The notes: generated by a model from the letters alone, not told the origin. Positions 9,518 to 20,000 are shown, counted from the first letter of the stretch. The stretch: 39,204 nucleotides of DNA from Isotricha intestinalis (GCA_023807065.1 JAJJLU010003678.1:1-39204); one strand, 5' to 3'. Made by a program: numbers and translations.

Positions 9518-10240
9518 ATGCAAATACAAAGCGATGAAAAAATTCCAATAGCGAAAGGTAAAATACATATATAAAAGTTCTTTAAAAAATTGTCTGAAAA
9601 AAAATAAAAATAATAAAAATATAGTAATAACAATGGGAGATACTTCAGTAGGAAAAACAAGTTTATTAAGTGTATATATGAAAGGAGTATTTCCAGATAA
9701 TAATCTTCCAACTATAGGAGTAGAATTTTCATCAAAGGAAATAACATTAGAAGATAATTCAAAAATAAAAATTCAAATATTTGATACTGCAGGACAAGAA
9801 AAATATAGATCAATAGTATCTAATTATTGTAGAAAAGCTTTAGGTTGTTTTTTAGTATTTGATATAACTAATAAAAGTACTTTTGAACAATGTAAAAATT
9901 TTTTATTTGATATTAAACAAATTGCAGAACCTGATTGTGTTTTTTTACTTGTAGGAAATAAAATTGATTTAGAAGAACAAAGACAAGTTGAAAAAAATGA
10001 AGCTAAGAATTTTGCTACTAAAAATAAAATGTATTATATTGAAACTTCTGCAAAGAATAAATATAAAGTTAATGAAGCTTTTGAAAAACTGTTTGAATGT
10101 AAATTTTTATTTTTTATGTATTTTTAGTAGTGGCTGAAGAAAATAAAAAATGTGTTTATTATGGATCTGATAGAAATTATGACCATATTTCAGAGAAAAA
10201 AAACTTTCAATATAATAAAGATGTAAATGATTGTTGTTAA
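9518..10240 (+). CDS. Rab-family small GTPase, three exons
   Basis: Exons 9518-9557, 9625-10098 and 10128-10240 give 208 aa. Exon 1 encodes MQIQSDEKIPIAK; splicing continues as VITMGDTSVGKTS, restoring the first beta-strand and P-loop that the single frame starting at 9633 lacks. Other boxes are PTIGVEF (switch I), FDTAGQE (G3), GNKIDLE (G4) and ETSAK (G5). Exon 3 is needed to finish helix 5 (EKLFELVAEE) and supplies the C-terminal tail ending DVNDCC, a Rab geranylgeranylation motif. All three joins preserve frame. It acts in vesicle traffic, but the subfamily cannot be told by eye. The upstream BAP31-like gene is divergent. It ends with TAA. Confidence 0.92.
9558..9624 (+). other. 67-nt intron
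   Basis: GTAAAA donor at 9558 and ATATAG acceptor ending at 9624. Splicing splits the Val codon (G|TA) and produces the conserved Rab beta-1/P-loop region. It is about twice as long as the other introns in the window. Confidence 0.8.
10099..10127 (+). other. 29-nt intron
   Basis: GTAAAT donor at 10099 and TTTTAG acceptor ending at 10127. Splicing splits a Leu codon (T|TA) and restores the Rab C-terminus with its CC tail; unspliced, the frame ends in a hydrophobic run at a TAG. Confidence 0.85.
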
Positions 10241-10377
10241 GAAAGAGATAATATTTTCTAAATTTTTTATTTAATAATAAATATTTTTTTTATTGTTTAA
10301 AATTTAAAATTTAATTTTAGATAAGCATATATATTTTTACTCAAATAATAAAATTATGATTTAGTTACTTATATAAA

Positions 10378-12609
10378 ATGGGAAATTATCAATCAAATAA
10401 ACAAAATTTAAATATTAATGAAGTAGAAATAGAAAAAATTGATGAAAATAATCCTCCAAATCCACCACAATTTTATGCTAATAAAGATATATTTAACAAT
10501 ACTAAAATCTCAGATTTAATTTCTCAATTTTGTTCAATTAATTCAAAAGAATTTAAAATTTATGAAAGAAGTAAAACTAATGAATTAAATACTTTAAAAA
10601 AAAACGAAGAAATTAATATTGATAATGAAATAACAGAAAATCATTTTAGTGATTTAACTTTTAAAAAATTTAAGACTGTAAAAACGGAAATTGAAGAAGA
10701 AAAAAACGAAGAAAAAGAAAATATAATAAAAAAAAACGATTTAAATAAAGAAAAAACAGACAACTTACAAAAAAATACTTTAGTATCACCTTTTATTCCA
10801 ACAATTCAATCTCAAACAATAAATTCAAAAATAAATAAAAATAGTTCAAGTAGCAATAATCAAAAAAAAAAAGATGATTACACTGATAATAATAATAATA
10901 ACAAAGATTTAAAAATAAAAGAAGAAAATATCATTAATATAAATAATAAAATAGAAAAGAAAGAAAATCCAAAAACAGAAAAACAAGATAATATAGAAAT
11001 AAAAAATAATGAAACAAGTAAAAAAGAAACTATAAAAAAAGAAAATTTAAAAGAAGAAAAACCTCATAAAGAAAAAAGAATAAAATTCGAAAAAGAAAAA
11101 GAATATAAAATAAATAATGAAACAAAAGAGGAAACATATGATGATTTTTATCTTGAAGAGATGATAAAAGTTCAAAAAAAATCTCCAAAAAAAAAAACAA
11201 AAAGATTAGATTCAGTATTATTAGAAAAGCCAATAGAAACAACAGCAGGAAGTTTACTTCAAGATATACGTAAAATATATAAATTTAAAGAAGTACTTGG
11301 AGGAGGTCATTTTGGTACTGTTAGAATAGCTTATAAAAGAAAAGAAGAACCAAGAAGATATTATGCTATTAAATCTATTTCAAAAAAAAATTTATCTCCT
11401 TCTGATTTAGAAGATTTAATTAAAGAAGTAGATATTATTTCTGGTTTAGATCATCCTTTTATTATTGATTTTTATGAAACTTATCAAGATGAATTTTTCT
11501 TCCATATTGTTATGGAATTATGTAAAGGTAAAGAAGTATTTCAAAAAATAGCTTCTGAAGGGAAAATAGAAGAAAAAAAAGTAGCTATTGTTATTAATAA
11601 AGTTTTAAATGCTATTGCATATTGTCATTCAAGAGGAATTACTCATAGAGATATAAAACCAGAAAATATATTATTTGAAACAGATGAACCAAATTCAGAA
11701 ATTAAATTAATAGATTTTGGTTTAAGCAGAAAATATTCTGTTGATCAAAAAATGCATACTATATTAGGAACTCCTTATTATATTGCTCCTGAAGTTTTAA
11801 AAGGTAATTATGATGAAAAATGTGATATTTGGTCTATTGGTGCTTTAACATATATAATGTTATCTGGAGAACCTCCTTTTAAAGGTAAAAGTAATAATGA
11901 AATATTTATGAAAATTATTAAAGATCCTATTAAATTTAATCCTTATAAATGGAATAATTTATCTGAAAATTCTAAAAATTTTATTAAATTATGTTTAAAT
12001 AAAGATCCTAATAAAAGACCAAGTGCTGTTGAAGCTTTAGGACATCCTTGGTTTAATTATATTGAAATTTCTTCTCCTAAAAATATAACTCAAGATATTT
12101 TAAATAATATTAAGAATTTTAGTATTAAACAACAATTTAAAAAAATTGTTTTAAGATATATTTTATCTACTTTAAATGAATCAGAAATTAAAAAATATAA
12201 AAGAGCTTTTTATGCTATTGATTTTAAACATAATGGAACTATTTTAAAAGAAGAATTAAAAAGAGCTTTTGAAATTGGAAAAATTGAAATTACTGATGAT
12301 AATATTAATAAAGTTTATAAATTATGTGATGAAAATCAAAAAGGAAGTTTAGATTATACTGATTTTTTAATGTGTGCTTTTGATAAAAATTATTTATTAA
12401 CTGAACAAAAATTAAATTTAGCTTTTCAATATTTCGATGTTGATAATTCTGGAATTATTGAAATTCATGATGTTAAAGATGCAATGTTAAGATTTGGAAA
12501 AAATGTTGTTGATTCTGATGATACTAAAAAATTAATAATGGAAATTACTAAAGATGAAAATGTTGAAAGTATTGAATTAGAACAATTCATTCAAATGTTT
12601 AAACAATAA
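10378..12609 (+). CDS. Calcium-dependent protein kinase (CDPK) with long N-terminal extension
   Basis: A 743-aa kinase with a calmodulin-like tail, the layout of plant and alveolate CDPKs. The start MGNYQS predicts N-myristoylation. Residues 10-290 form a Lys/Glu/Asn-rich disordered extension. The kinase domain covers about 301-560: Gly loop GGGHFG, Lys332 in YAIKS, HRDIKPEN with catalytic Asp425, DFG at 446-448, and IAPEV. It is therefore predicted active. An autoinhibitory junction follows (about 565-605). Four EF-hands lie in 605-743: DFKHNGTILKEE (Lys at position 3), DENQKGSLDYTD (Asp at 12), canonical DVDNSGIIEIHD, and a degenerate last loop (DENVESIELEQF) without the Gly at position 6. 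Calcium should relieve inhibition, but perhaps through fewer than four sites. It ends with TAA. Confidence 0.96.
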   Translation: MGNYQSNKQNLNINEVEIEKIDENNPPNPPQFYANKDIFNNTKISDLISQFCSINSKEFKIYERSKTNELNTLKKNEEINIDNEITENHFSDLTFKKFKTVKTEIEEEKNEEKENIIKKNDLNKEKTDNLQKNTLVSPFIPTIQSQTINSKINKNSSSSNNQKKKDDYTDNNNNNKDLKIKEENIININNKIEKKENPKTEKQDNIEIKNNETSKKETIKKENLKEEKPHKEKRIKFEKEKEYKINNETKEETYDDFYLEEMIKVQKKSPKKKTKRLDSVLLEKPIETTAGSLLQDIRKIYKFKEVLGGGHFGTVRIAYKRKEEPRRYYAIKSISKKNLSPSDLEDLIKEVDIISGLDHPFIIDFYETYQDEFFFHIVMELCKGKEVFQKIASEGKIEEKKVAIVINKVLNAIAYCHSRGITHRDIKPENILFETDEPNSEIKLIDFGLSRKYSVDQKMHTILGTPYYIAPEVLKGNYDEKCDIWSIGALTYIMLSGEPPFKGKSNNEIFMKIIKDPIKFNPYKWNNLSENSKNFIKLCLNKDPNKRPSAVEALGHPWFNYIEISSPKNITQDILNNIKNFSIKQQFKKIVLRYILSTLNESEIKKYKRAFYAIDFKHNGTILKEELKRAFEIGKIEITDDNINKVYKLCDENQKGSLDYTDFLMCAFDKNYLLTEQKLNLAFQYFDVDNSGIIEIHDVKDAMLRFGKNVVDSDDTKKLIMEITKDENVESIELEQFIQMFKQ

Positions 12610-12764
12610 ATGATTTTTAAATTTTTATTTTATTATTAAATTTATATTTTTTTTAGTTATTTTATTGATTATTATTTTAATTCTTAAATAAAGAATTTAT
12701 TATTTTAATTCTTTTTTCTGTTTTTTATTTTAAATAAAAAAATTATATTAATAAAAGATTAAAA

Positions 12765-14888
12765 ATGGATAAAGAAAATAAAGATAATTTAGAAAATGAT
12801 GATTCTCATTCTCCAAAAGAAAGAATAATAAGTTATAGTGAAGGAGGAAATAAAAGTCCATTTTGTAATTCTCTTTCTGTAAATTTTGATTCTGATAGAC
12901 AAAAATTTTCTTTAGCTCCTGAAATAAAAAATTCAATGACTTCAAATTTAAATAGTATATTTAGAGAAAGTATATTATTTGCTCAAAAAAAAAATAGTTT
13001 AAGAGATTTATTATATAGACAATCATTTGAATCTGAAAGAAAAAATATATTAGAAGATAATAAAGAAAATGAAATAGAATTTGGTAATTTTACAAACGAA
13101 AAATTAAATAACTTTAAAAATACTTTTAATTCTTATTTAAATGAGATTCAAAATCAAATAGAAGAAAAATATAATAATTATATATCATTTATTGATAATT
13201 ATATTGATAATAATGAAAAAAAAATTTCAAAAATTGCAAGAGGAAAATCTATAGAAAGAGCTTTTATAAATTATGCAGATAGAAATATTTTTAAACAAAT
13301 TGATTTAATTTTTGAAATTTTAGATAATTTATTTAATTCAATAAAAGATAATATTTCTCTTTTATCAAAATTTTTAGATGAAACTTCTTTAGTTTTTGAA
13401 AAAAATCCTCTTGAAACTTTTATTAATAATAATTCAAAATTAATACTTGATTCTTTTATTCTTTCAAAAATCGATTTTCAAAAATTAAACTTAACTAATT
13501 TAATTGATAATTCAACATTAGCTGAAATATGTAAAAATTATTTTTCTAAAAAACAAGATAATACTTGTTCTTCTTTAGAAATTGAAAAAAAAAATGATGA
13601 AATATTTAGAATAGAATCTGATTTTATGAGAGATAACTTTAAAAACTTACAAAAATTAAAATTAAAAAAAATAGAAACTAATCAAACTACAATTTATTCT
13701 TATTTACAAAAAAATATAACAAATAATATAGAAAGTTTATATATTGATAAATGTAATGAATGTGGTCTTAATAGTTTTCCTATTTGTCCAAATTTAATTA
13801 AATTTGTTATTAAAAATACTACCATTAGAAAAATGTTTGTTGGGGAAAAATTAATCTTTCATCATTTACAACAAATTAAATTTAAGAATTGTAAATTAAA
13901 TGATGATTTATTAAAAGAATTTTTTAGATTATTAGTTAAAAATCCACAAATAAAAGAAAATTTAGAAGTTTTAGATTTATCAGAAAATTTATTTACTTTT
14001 ATTAATTTAAAAGAATTTATTGATGATAATGGAAATTTAAATAAATTAAAATATTTTGATTTATCAGGGAATAATATTTATAGTTTTATTTCTGATAATT
14101 ATAGAATTCTTAAGAATTTACAAGTTTTAGATTTAACTAATAATAATATTACTTCTTCAAATTTATTTGAAGGAATTTTAGAAAGAATTAAAATACAAAA
14201 ATTTTTAGTTTTATTAGGTGAAAATTTATTTGTTTCTAATAATAAAGAAAATTGTGAAAATTATAAAAAATATCTTTTTGAAAATCTACAACAATGTGAA
14301 TATCAACTTTCAAATCTTGTTTTTTCTTTATTATTTAATCACAACAATTGTAATTCTCTTCAAAATTTAATTTTATCTCCTTCGATAAAATTATCTTTAA
14401 AAAAATTAAATTTATCATATTGTGGTTTAAAAAGTGATGTTTTAATAAATTTTTTACAAGGAAATTATGGATTATTAAGTTTAAAAAAAATAAATTTAAG
14501 TTATAACTTTTTAACAAATGATATATTTAATTTATATAAACCAAAAAAAATAGAAGAAAATGAAGGAAAAGAAGAAAAAATAGTTTTTGAAAAGTTATTA
14601 AAATTAGATTTAAGTTTTAATGAACAAATTAAATGTGAAAATATAAATGATTTAGAACAATTATTTGATTTTATTTCAGAAACTCCTTCATTAAGAAAAA
14701 TAAAATTACAAGGGACTCAATTTGAATATGATTATTGGAATATTGTATTAAAAGAAAAAGAAAAAGTAAATGAAATTGAAAGCAATATTCCAAATAAAAA
14801 TCTAAAATTATTTTTCCAAATGAAATATATAACCAAAAAAAAAGATAAAAACCAAAATATAATTGCTTATAAAAATAAAATAATTTGA
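12765..14888 (+). CDS. Leucine-rich-repeat protein, 707 aa
   Basis: Residues 1-100 are polar and Ser-rich. Residues 100-240 are helical and Glu/Asn/Ile-rich, probably coiled coil. From about 290 to 670 there are irregular leucine-rich repeats with the LxxLxLSxN pattern: LEVLDLSENLF, LKYFDLSGNNI, LQVLDLTNNNI, LKKLNLSYCGL, LKKINLSYNFL, LLKLDLSFNEQ. Spacing of about 28-30 residues, with interrupting longer segments, fits ribonuclease-inhibitor-like or SDS22-like LRRs acting as a protein-binding scaffold. The C-terminus is lysine-rich. There is no signal peptide or TM helix, so it is cytosolic. Partner unknown. It stops at TGA, and the next in-frame TAA is only about 20 codons further on, so the stop choice changes little. 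Confidence 0.88.
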   Translation: MDKENKDNLENDDSHSPKERIISYSEGGNKSPFCNSLSVNFDSDRQKFSLAPEIKNSMTSNLNSIFRESILFAQKKNSLRDLLYRQSFESERKNILEDNKENEIEFGNFTNEKLNNFKNTFNSYLNEIQNQIEEKYNNYISFIDNYIDNNEKKISKIARGKSIERAFINYADRNIFKQIDLIFEILDNLFNSIKDNISLLSKFLDETSLVFEKNPLETFINNNSKLILDSFILSKIDFQKLNLTNLIDNSTLAEICKNYFSKKQDNTCSSLEIEKKNDEIFRIESDFMRDNFKNLQKLKLKKIETNQTTIYSYLQKNITNNIESLYIDKCNECGLNSFPICPNLIKFVIKNTTIRKMFVGEKLIFHHLQQIKFKNCKLNDDLLKEFFRLLVKNPQIKENLEVLDLSENLFTFINLKEFIDDNGNLNKLKYFDLSGNNIYSFISDNYRILKNLQVLDLTNNNITSSNLFEGILERIKIQKFLVLLGENLFVSNNKENCENYKKYLFENLQQCEYQLSNLVFSLLFNHNNCNSLQNLILSPSIKLSLKKLNLSYCGLKSDVLINFLQGNYGLLSLKKINLSYNFLTNDIFNLYKPKKIEENEGKEEKIVFEKLLKLDLSFNEQIKCENINDLEQLFDFISETPSLRKIKLQGTQFEYDYWNIVLKEKEKVNEIESNIPNKNLKLFFQMKYITKKKDKNQNIIAYKNKII

Positions 14889-15056
14889 AAAAAAATAACT
14901 AAATATATTATAAAATATATTATACAAATCTATTTTTTAAATTAATAAAATAAATCAAAGTATTTAAAATAAATTAAAAAAAAAGGTTTTTTCATAAGAA
15001 CTAAAATAAAAAATATAACTTCCAATAGAAAAATAAAAAAAAAATTAAATAAAAAA

Positions 15057-15794
15057 ATGACTTCAAGACAATCAAATCAATTTCCAATTCCTGAAGGTTT
15101 CCCAGAAATTTTACATGATTTTGCAAAAGAAGTAGTTCGTTATCAACCAAATGATATATATGACTTTTCAATACAATATTTTAATTGTTTAGAAAATGAA
15201 ATACCTTTACAATACATTCCAGGTGGATCTTCAAATATAGAACATAAAGAAGAGATAAAACAAGAAAAATCAGTTGAAGATGAAAAACAAATTAATGATA
15301 ATCAAATAAATGAAATTAATAATATAAATAATGATAATGTTAATGAAAGTGTTCATAGTTCTATTGGTAAAGAAGAAAGTGCTAGAGAATTTGTTGATGA
15401 TGTTTTTAAAAAATCTTTTCATTATGTTAAAAATAGTCAGGAATTTAAAGATAAAGAAAATGAAAATGAAAACCAAAATGAAAATGAAAATGAAAACCAA
15501 AATGAAGAAGATGAAAAATCAAAAAAAAGTAAAACAGAAAGTATGGAAGAAAATAATTTAATAAATGAAAATATGATTTTAAATAGTGAAAATAATAATG
15601 AAAGAGGAAATGAAGAGAATGTTATTTTAGGACAAACTATAATGAATACTCAAGGAAGTGAAACTAATTCAAGAGCGTTTAGTTCAAGTTCTATTTCTAA
15701 TAATTCGGAATTGAGAAGAACTGCTCATCAATTCATTGGAGATGTTTTTAGGAATGGGAATGAAGAACTCAAAAAAAATAAAGATAATATTTAA
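15057..15794 (+). CDS. RIIa (dimerisation-docking) domain protein
   Basis: A 245-aa protein. Residues about 10-48 (IPEGFPEILHDFAKEVVRYQ, then PNDIYDFSIQYFNCL) match the RIIa dimerisation/docking fold of PKA regulatory subunits and of ropporin, SPA17 and radial-spoke RSP7/RSP11-type proteins, which bind AKAP helices. No cyclic-nucleotide-binding domain follows, so this is a docking protein, not a PKA subunit; a ciliary or radial-spoke role is plausible. The rest is acidic and Asn/Glu-rich. It holds two copies of a short motif, SAREFVDDVFKKS (about 107-119) and TAHQFIGDVFRNG (about 222-234), the second close to the C-terminus. The acidic linker is encoded by a GAAAAT-type repeat. It ends with TAA. 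Confidence 0.88.
   Translation: MTSRQSNQFPIPEGFPEILHDFAKEVVRYQPNDIYDFSIQYFNCLENEIPLQYIPGGSSNIEHKEEIKQEKSVEDEKQINDNQINEINNINNDNVNESVHSSIGKEESAREFVDDVFKKSFHYVKNSQEFKDKENENENQNENENENQNEEDEKSKKSKTESMEENNLINENMILNSENNNERGNEENVILGQTIMNTQGSETNSRAFSSSSISNNSELRRTAHQFIGDVFRNGNEELKKNKDNI
15456..15506 (+). repeat. Coding tandem repeat (GAAAAT/GAAAACCAAAAT units)
   Basis: Hexamer-based tandem repeat inside the RIIa gene, encoding alternating Asn-Glu with interspersed Asn-Gln. The near-identical 18-nt units suggest recent slippage. A shorter GAAAAT array lies at about 22677-22705 in another gene. Confidence 0.7.
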
Positions 15795-16362
15795 ATAGTT
15801 TTTATTTTCTTCAAAATTTTTTTTTTAAATTAATGAATATTTTATTATTCTTATAAATAGCAAATGATATTTGTTAAAGATAAATATAGATATTTCCATT
15901 CAAAAATTATTAATCATATAAAACAACTAATTAATGATTATTTGTAATAATTACGGGTGAATTACTTAAATTAGATTATATTTTTGAATAATGTTTCTTT
16001 TGGTTTTTGTCAATTCAGGATATTTTATGATTTAAACATGATATAAATAACATTTTTATATTCTCAACTTAATAATAACTATAAAACAAAAGGGAATAAA
16101 AGAATTAAACAATGATGGCACAATAACAATTCCAATTAAATTTATGAATTATTTTTTTAAAAGAATACATTAATAAAAAAATTTACTCAAATTTTCCTAA
16201 AAGAAAATAAAAATAAGAAATATATAAATAGAATAACAAATAAATAATTAATACCCCACTTTAAAAACTCATAAATAAAAATTAAAAATTTTTTTTTTCT
16301 TTTATTAAATTAATGTTCATTTATTTTGGAGAATTAGGTACCCCATTATTTTTATTATAAAT
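15795..16362. other. Convergent spacer, no gene
   Basis: The spacer lies between the RIIa gene and the following minus-strand gene. I see no reading frame or RNA gene. Two short C-rich patches (TACCCCA at about 16252 and 16339) stand out from the AT background as a direct repeat some 87 nt apart, with no evident function. Confidence 0.55.
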
Positions 16363-18107
16363 TTAACTATCATTATTCTTATTAACGTTAATTCTCCTTT
16401 TTTTATTTTGATTATATTTATTTAAAAATCTAAATCTTTCCAAAGATTCATCAGAGTTAACATAATAATTTGCAAAATCATATAATTTATTATCAGATAT
16501 AGTTTGAAGAGTTATTTGAGAATTTGAACTTTTTCTACTTAATCTCTCAGAACCATATTCATTATTAATAATTTTTTCATTTACTACATTATGTTGAATT
16601 TCTAAGTTATTATTGTTTTTAATATTACCAAAATAAGAATTAAAATTAATATCATTTAATTTATTTGCGTTTACATTTCCTTCAGTATTTTTTCCAATTG
16701 TATTTTGAGTATTTATTTTATTATCATCTCTTGAATTTTCCAAATAATTACTTAAAGTACCAAAATTATTACTTCTATTAGTTATTATATTATTTCTTTC
16801 TGTTGTTTTAGGAGAAACAAAATAAGTACTTTTATAAGAATTACTATAAGTATAAGGAATAATACCAGTTCTAAAAGGATAAAAACCATTATTTTGATTT
16901 ATATTTTTTTTCTTGTTATCTATTTTTTTTTTTGAATTATTCAATTCATGATTAATTGTACTTAAATGTTCTGTTCTACTCCCTTTTTCTGATATATAAT
17001 TTGTTCGTTTTTCATTATAATTTGAATAACTTGAATTCTCATAAAGTGATTTTTTTATTTTATTTGATTTTATTGGTATATTATTGTTATTATTTATATT
17101 ATCATGGTTAATATGTAATCTAGATGAAAATAATAAAGATAAATTTTCTGGAATTGTAGTAGTATAAAAAGGCTTAATAGAGGGATTATTAAAAATTTCT
17201 TTTTTTTTATCTTTTAAAGAATCCATATATAAATTTTTTATATTTCTTTTTGTATTCCTTATTTTATAATTTCCATTAAAAGACTTATTTCCTTTATTTT
17301 TGAATGAGATATATTTTGGAACATCTAAAGAATAGATATATAATGGTTCATTTTCTGAAAAAGAAAAATTAGAATTTTCTAGATTTTGTTCAAATTGATT
17401 CATTGAAATATTTTTTGATGGATTAATATTTGAATAACTAATAGAAATAGGATATTTTGGATTTGATTTATTATAAAATGATTTTGAATTTTTTTTCAAA
17501 GAAATTTTGGATATATTATTTTGATAATATTTAATTGGATTAAATATTATTTTTTCTTTATTTATTTGAGGAGTGAAAGAATATAATTTTTCTTCTTCTT
17601 CGTTAAATTTCCTTGCAAGTTCTTTTAAATGTTCTTCTTTTAATTTTAATTCATTAAATAATTTATTATGAATATTTTGTTTATTTATATAAAATCCAAA
17701 TTTTTGAGATTGATACTGATTTAATAGAATAACATTTAATTGAAATTTTTGAAAATAAATTAATTTTTTCTTAAATAAGAATCTTTGATATATTACAAAA
17801 ATATTTTTTAAAATCTTTATAATGTTTGAATTATCATTTGCTATAAACATTGAGAAAATATTATCAGAAAGAACTAAAAATATATGATATTAAATATAAT
17901 TTACTTTTAGAATTTGTAAAGTTTTTTGATAAGCAATATTTAAAATAAGTAGCTAAATTATAAGATGCTATTGTAGGATTCATTGAAGAAAAAGCCAAAT
18001 TTTTATCAATTTCTGCAATTCTAATCCCCTAATTTAAATTGTAAATAAGTTATATTTACTTCTTTGAATAAAAAATTAGTCATATTTAACTTTGATGAGA
18101 TTTCCAT
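16363..18107 (-). CDS. Unknown Asn/Lys/Ser-rich protein, three exons
   Basis: The exons are 18107-18060, 18028-17905 and 17873-16363, giving 560 aa. The first Met of the unspliced frame (17850) is not the start: upstream sequence is coding, and removal of two 31-nt introns joins MEISSKLNMTNFLFKE to GIRIAEIDKN... and then to ILSDNIFSMF in frame. Residues 1-110 look folded and helical. Residues about 125-165 are a charged helix ending in ELARKFNEEEEKLYSFTPQI; this 'charged helix then (F/Y)xPxI' pattern is frequent in ciliate cytoskeletal-type proteins. The remainder is disordered Asn/Ser/Lys-rich sequence. No catalytic domain or membrane segment. It ends with TAA. Confidence 0.82.
17874..17904 (-). 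other. 31-nt intron
   Basis: Minus-strand GTAAAT donor at 17904, TTTTTAG acceptor ending at 17874. It splits an Ile codon (A|TT). Flanking frames are coding on both sides and closed without splicing. Confidence 0.8.
18029..18059 (-). other. 31-nt intron
   Basis: Minus-strand GTAAAT donor at 18059, AATTAG acceptor ending at 18029, phase 0. It joins the MEISSKL exon to GIRIAEID and leaves an open frame. Confidence 0.8.
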
Positions 18108-18360
18108 TTTTATTTCTTTAAAATAATAAATATAAGATCAAACATTAAAACTAATATTAATATTATTGATATTATAAATCTAAAAAATTTTCAAATACAT
18201 TTTTTCTTTAAGGAAAATCAGTTTAATAAATATTAAGCAGATTCTTTCAGAAAATATATTAAATAAACTTTAATCTATCAATAATAAAAATAATAAAATA
18301 TATATAATAAATTTTTATTCATAAAAAAATTCATGATGAAATATTAATATAAATAATTAA

Positions 18361-19856
18361 CTAACTATTAGTTCCAAAATTAGAAACTAACCAAGAATTA
18401 AAAGAAACACCATTAGAACAAACTAAATTTCCATCAACAATTTTTAAAGTAACATTTTTAGATTGTCTATCATTTTCAAAAGAATAAGTAATTGCATTTA
18501 TTTGATCAATTTTAACATTTTCAACAATTTGTCTTATATAAAGATCATTAACATCTCTTTCAATTAAACTTACTATTTGATTTCCTAATTCTATATCATC
18601 TTTTAAATCTTCATCTTCATCAATATTATTATTCTCATTTTTATTTAAATTATTATTTAAATTATCTTCTTTTGCATTTTCAGTTAAGTTTAATATATTT
18701 TTTAATTTCACTTTTTCTTCATCATTTAATCCACTTTGAGAAATTACATCAATTCCTAAATTATTTAATTTCTTTAATACCTCACTTAAATTATTTATAT
18801 CATTATTATTATCATTTTGATTATTATTATTATTTGCTATATCTTCTTCACTTTGAATATTTAATTTATTTTTTAAAACTTGAGTTTCATTTTTTAAATT
18901 TTCAATTTCATTTAATAAATTTTTATTATCTTCATTATTTATTTCAATTTCTTTTTTTAATTCTTTATTTTTTTTCTTTAATTCAACTCTTCCTTTATAA
19001 ACTTCTTTTTTAATTTTTTTATAATCCTCATAATATTTTTTAGCTTTTTGTCTAATTTCTTCATTAGTTGAATTTAAAGCAAATAAAGTTTCATTATAAG
19101 AATTACTTAATTCACTGAATTTAGAATATAACATTTCATTCATTTGTTTTAATTTTTCAATATCTTTAGGTAAAATTTTTTCATAATCAGAAGCCATTAA
19201 TTCTTTTAATTTTTGAATATAATCATCATTTACAAATTGATTAAGCTCAAGTCCTTTTCTTTCTTCTTCATTTTCATCAATTATACTTATTGATAAATCA
19301 GATAAGTTATCATCAAATTGAGGATTAATTTGATAATCATCAATATTTTCATTATTTTCTATATTTAAATTATTGTTTTTTTTTTGATTTTTTTTATTTG
19401 ATTCTTTTTCTTTTTTAAATTGTTCCATTGGTTCTAATAAATTAATTATTAAATATATTTTTCCAGAGTTTAATTCAGGTTTCTGATTATCAATATTTGA
19501 TAAATTTAAATATGATTGATAAGGAGTTAAATAAACATATTTTTCTATTTTTTGTTTTTCTCCTTGGAAATATTTTTTAAATATATTTAATTCTCCTCTT
19601 GCTATTTTTTTATATTTTTTACCATCAATTTTCATTATTATTATATTTATTGTTTGTTTTTCTTTTAAAAAACTGGGAGATAATACAATATTTAAAGGTT
19701 CATTTTGAGGATAATTAAATCTATATTTTTTATCTTCATAAGATAAATCAATTAAAGCTGAAGAAGAATCAAATTCTTTTTTTAAAAATATTATATAAAA
19801 TAAAATTTACCAGGAATAAATAATTTATCAAATTGAAGTGATACATTTGTTTCCAT
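18361..19856 (-). CDS. Coiled-coil protein with a beta-rich N-terminal domain, two exons
   Basis: The exons are 19856-19811 (METNVSLQFDKLFIP) and 19775-18361, giving 486 aa across a 35-nt intron; the internal Met at 19635 lies inside the N-terminal domain. Residues 1-135 alternate hydrophobic strands (ALIDLSY, PLNIVLSPSF, QTINIIIMKIDGKKYKKIARGELN split over two strands, KIYLIINLLEP), resembling a C2-like beta sandwich. Residues about 200-310 form a heptad coiled coil. The C-terminal 40 residues (VTLKIVDGNLVCSNGVSFNS, then WLVSNFG) form a compact module with the outline of a GAS2-related domain but lacking its glycine triplet, so that link is weak. The combination suggests a cytoskeletal or basal-body scaffold. 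It ends with TAG. Confidence 0.8.
19776..19810 (-). other. 35-nt intron
   Basis: Minus-strand GTAAAT donor at 19810, AAAAAAAG acceptor ending at 19776. It splits a Glu codon (G|AA) and joins LFIP to EFDSSS in frame. Confidence 0.8.
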
Positions 19857-20000
19857 TTAAATAGTCTTTCCTTTTTAATTTTTAAATCAAATTTTTTTTT
19901 TAAATATGAAAGTAAAATAAATAAAAAAAGATTGAAAAAAAATAAAAAAAAAAAAATAAACTTCTCAAAAATAAATTTTATATTTGTAAAAAATTATCTT

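Noticed and set aside
9633..10127. Unspliced 164-aa Rab as the gene product
   Set aside because: It lacks the first beta-strand and the prenylation tail; splicing two introns restores both in frame.
15456..15506. Satellite or CRISPR-like array
   Set aside because: It is an in-frame hexamer repeat encoding Asn-Glu/Asn-Gln within a gene; there are no spacers.
16252..16346. Two TACCCCA copies as telomere-like or regulatory repeats
   Set aside because: Only two 7-nt copies 87 nt apart; no array and no structural context.
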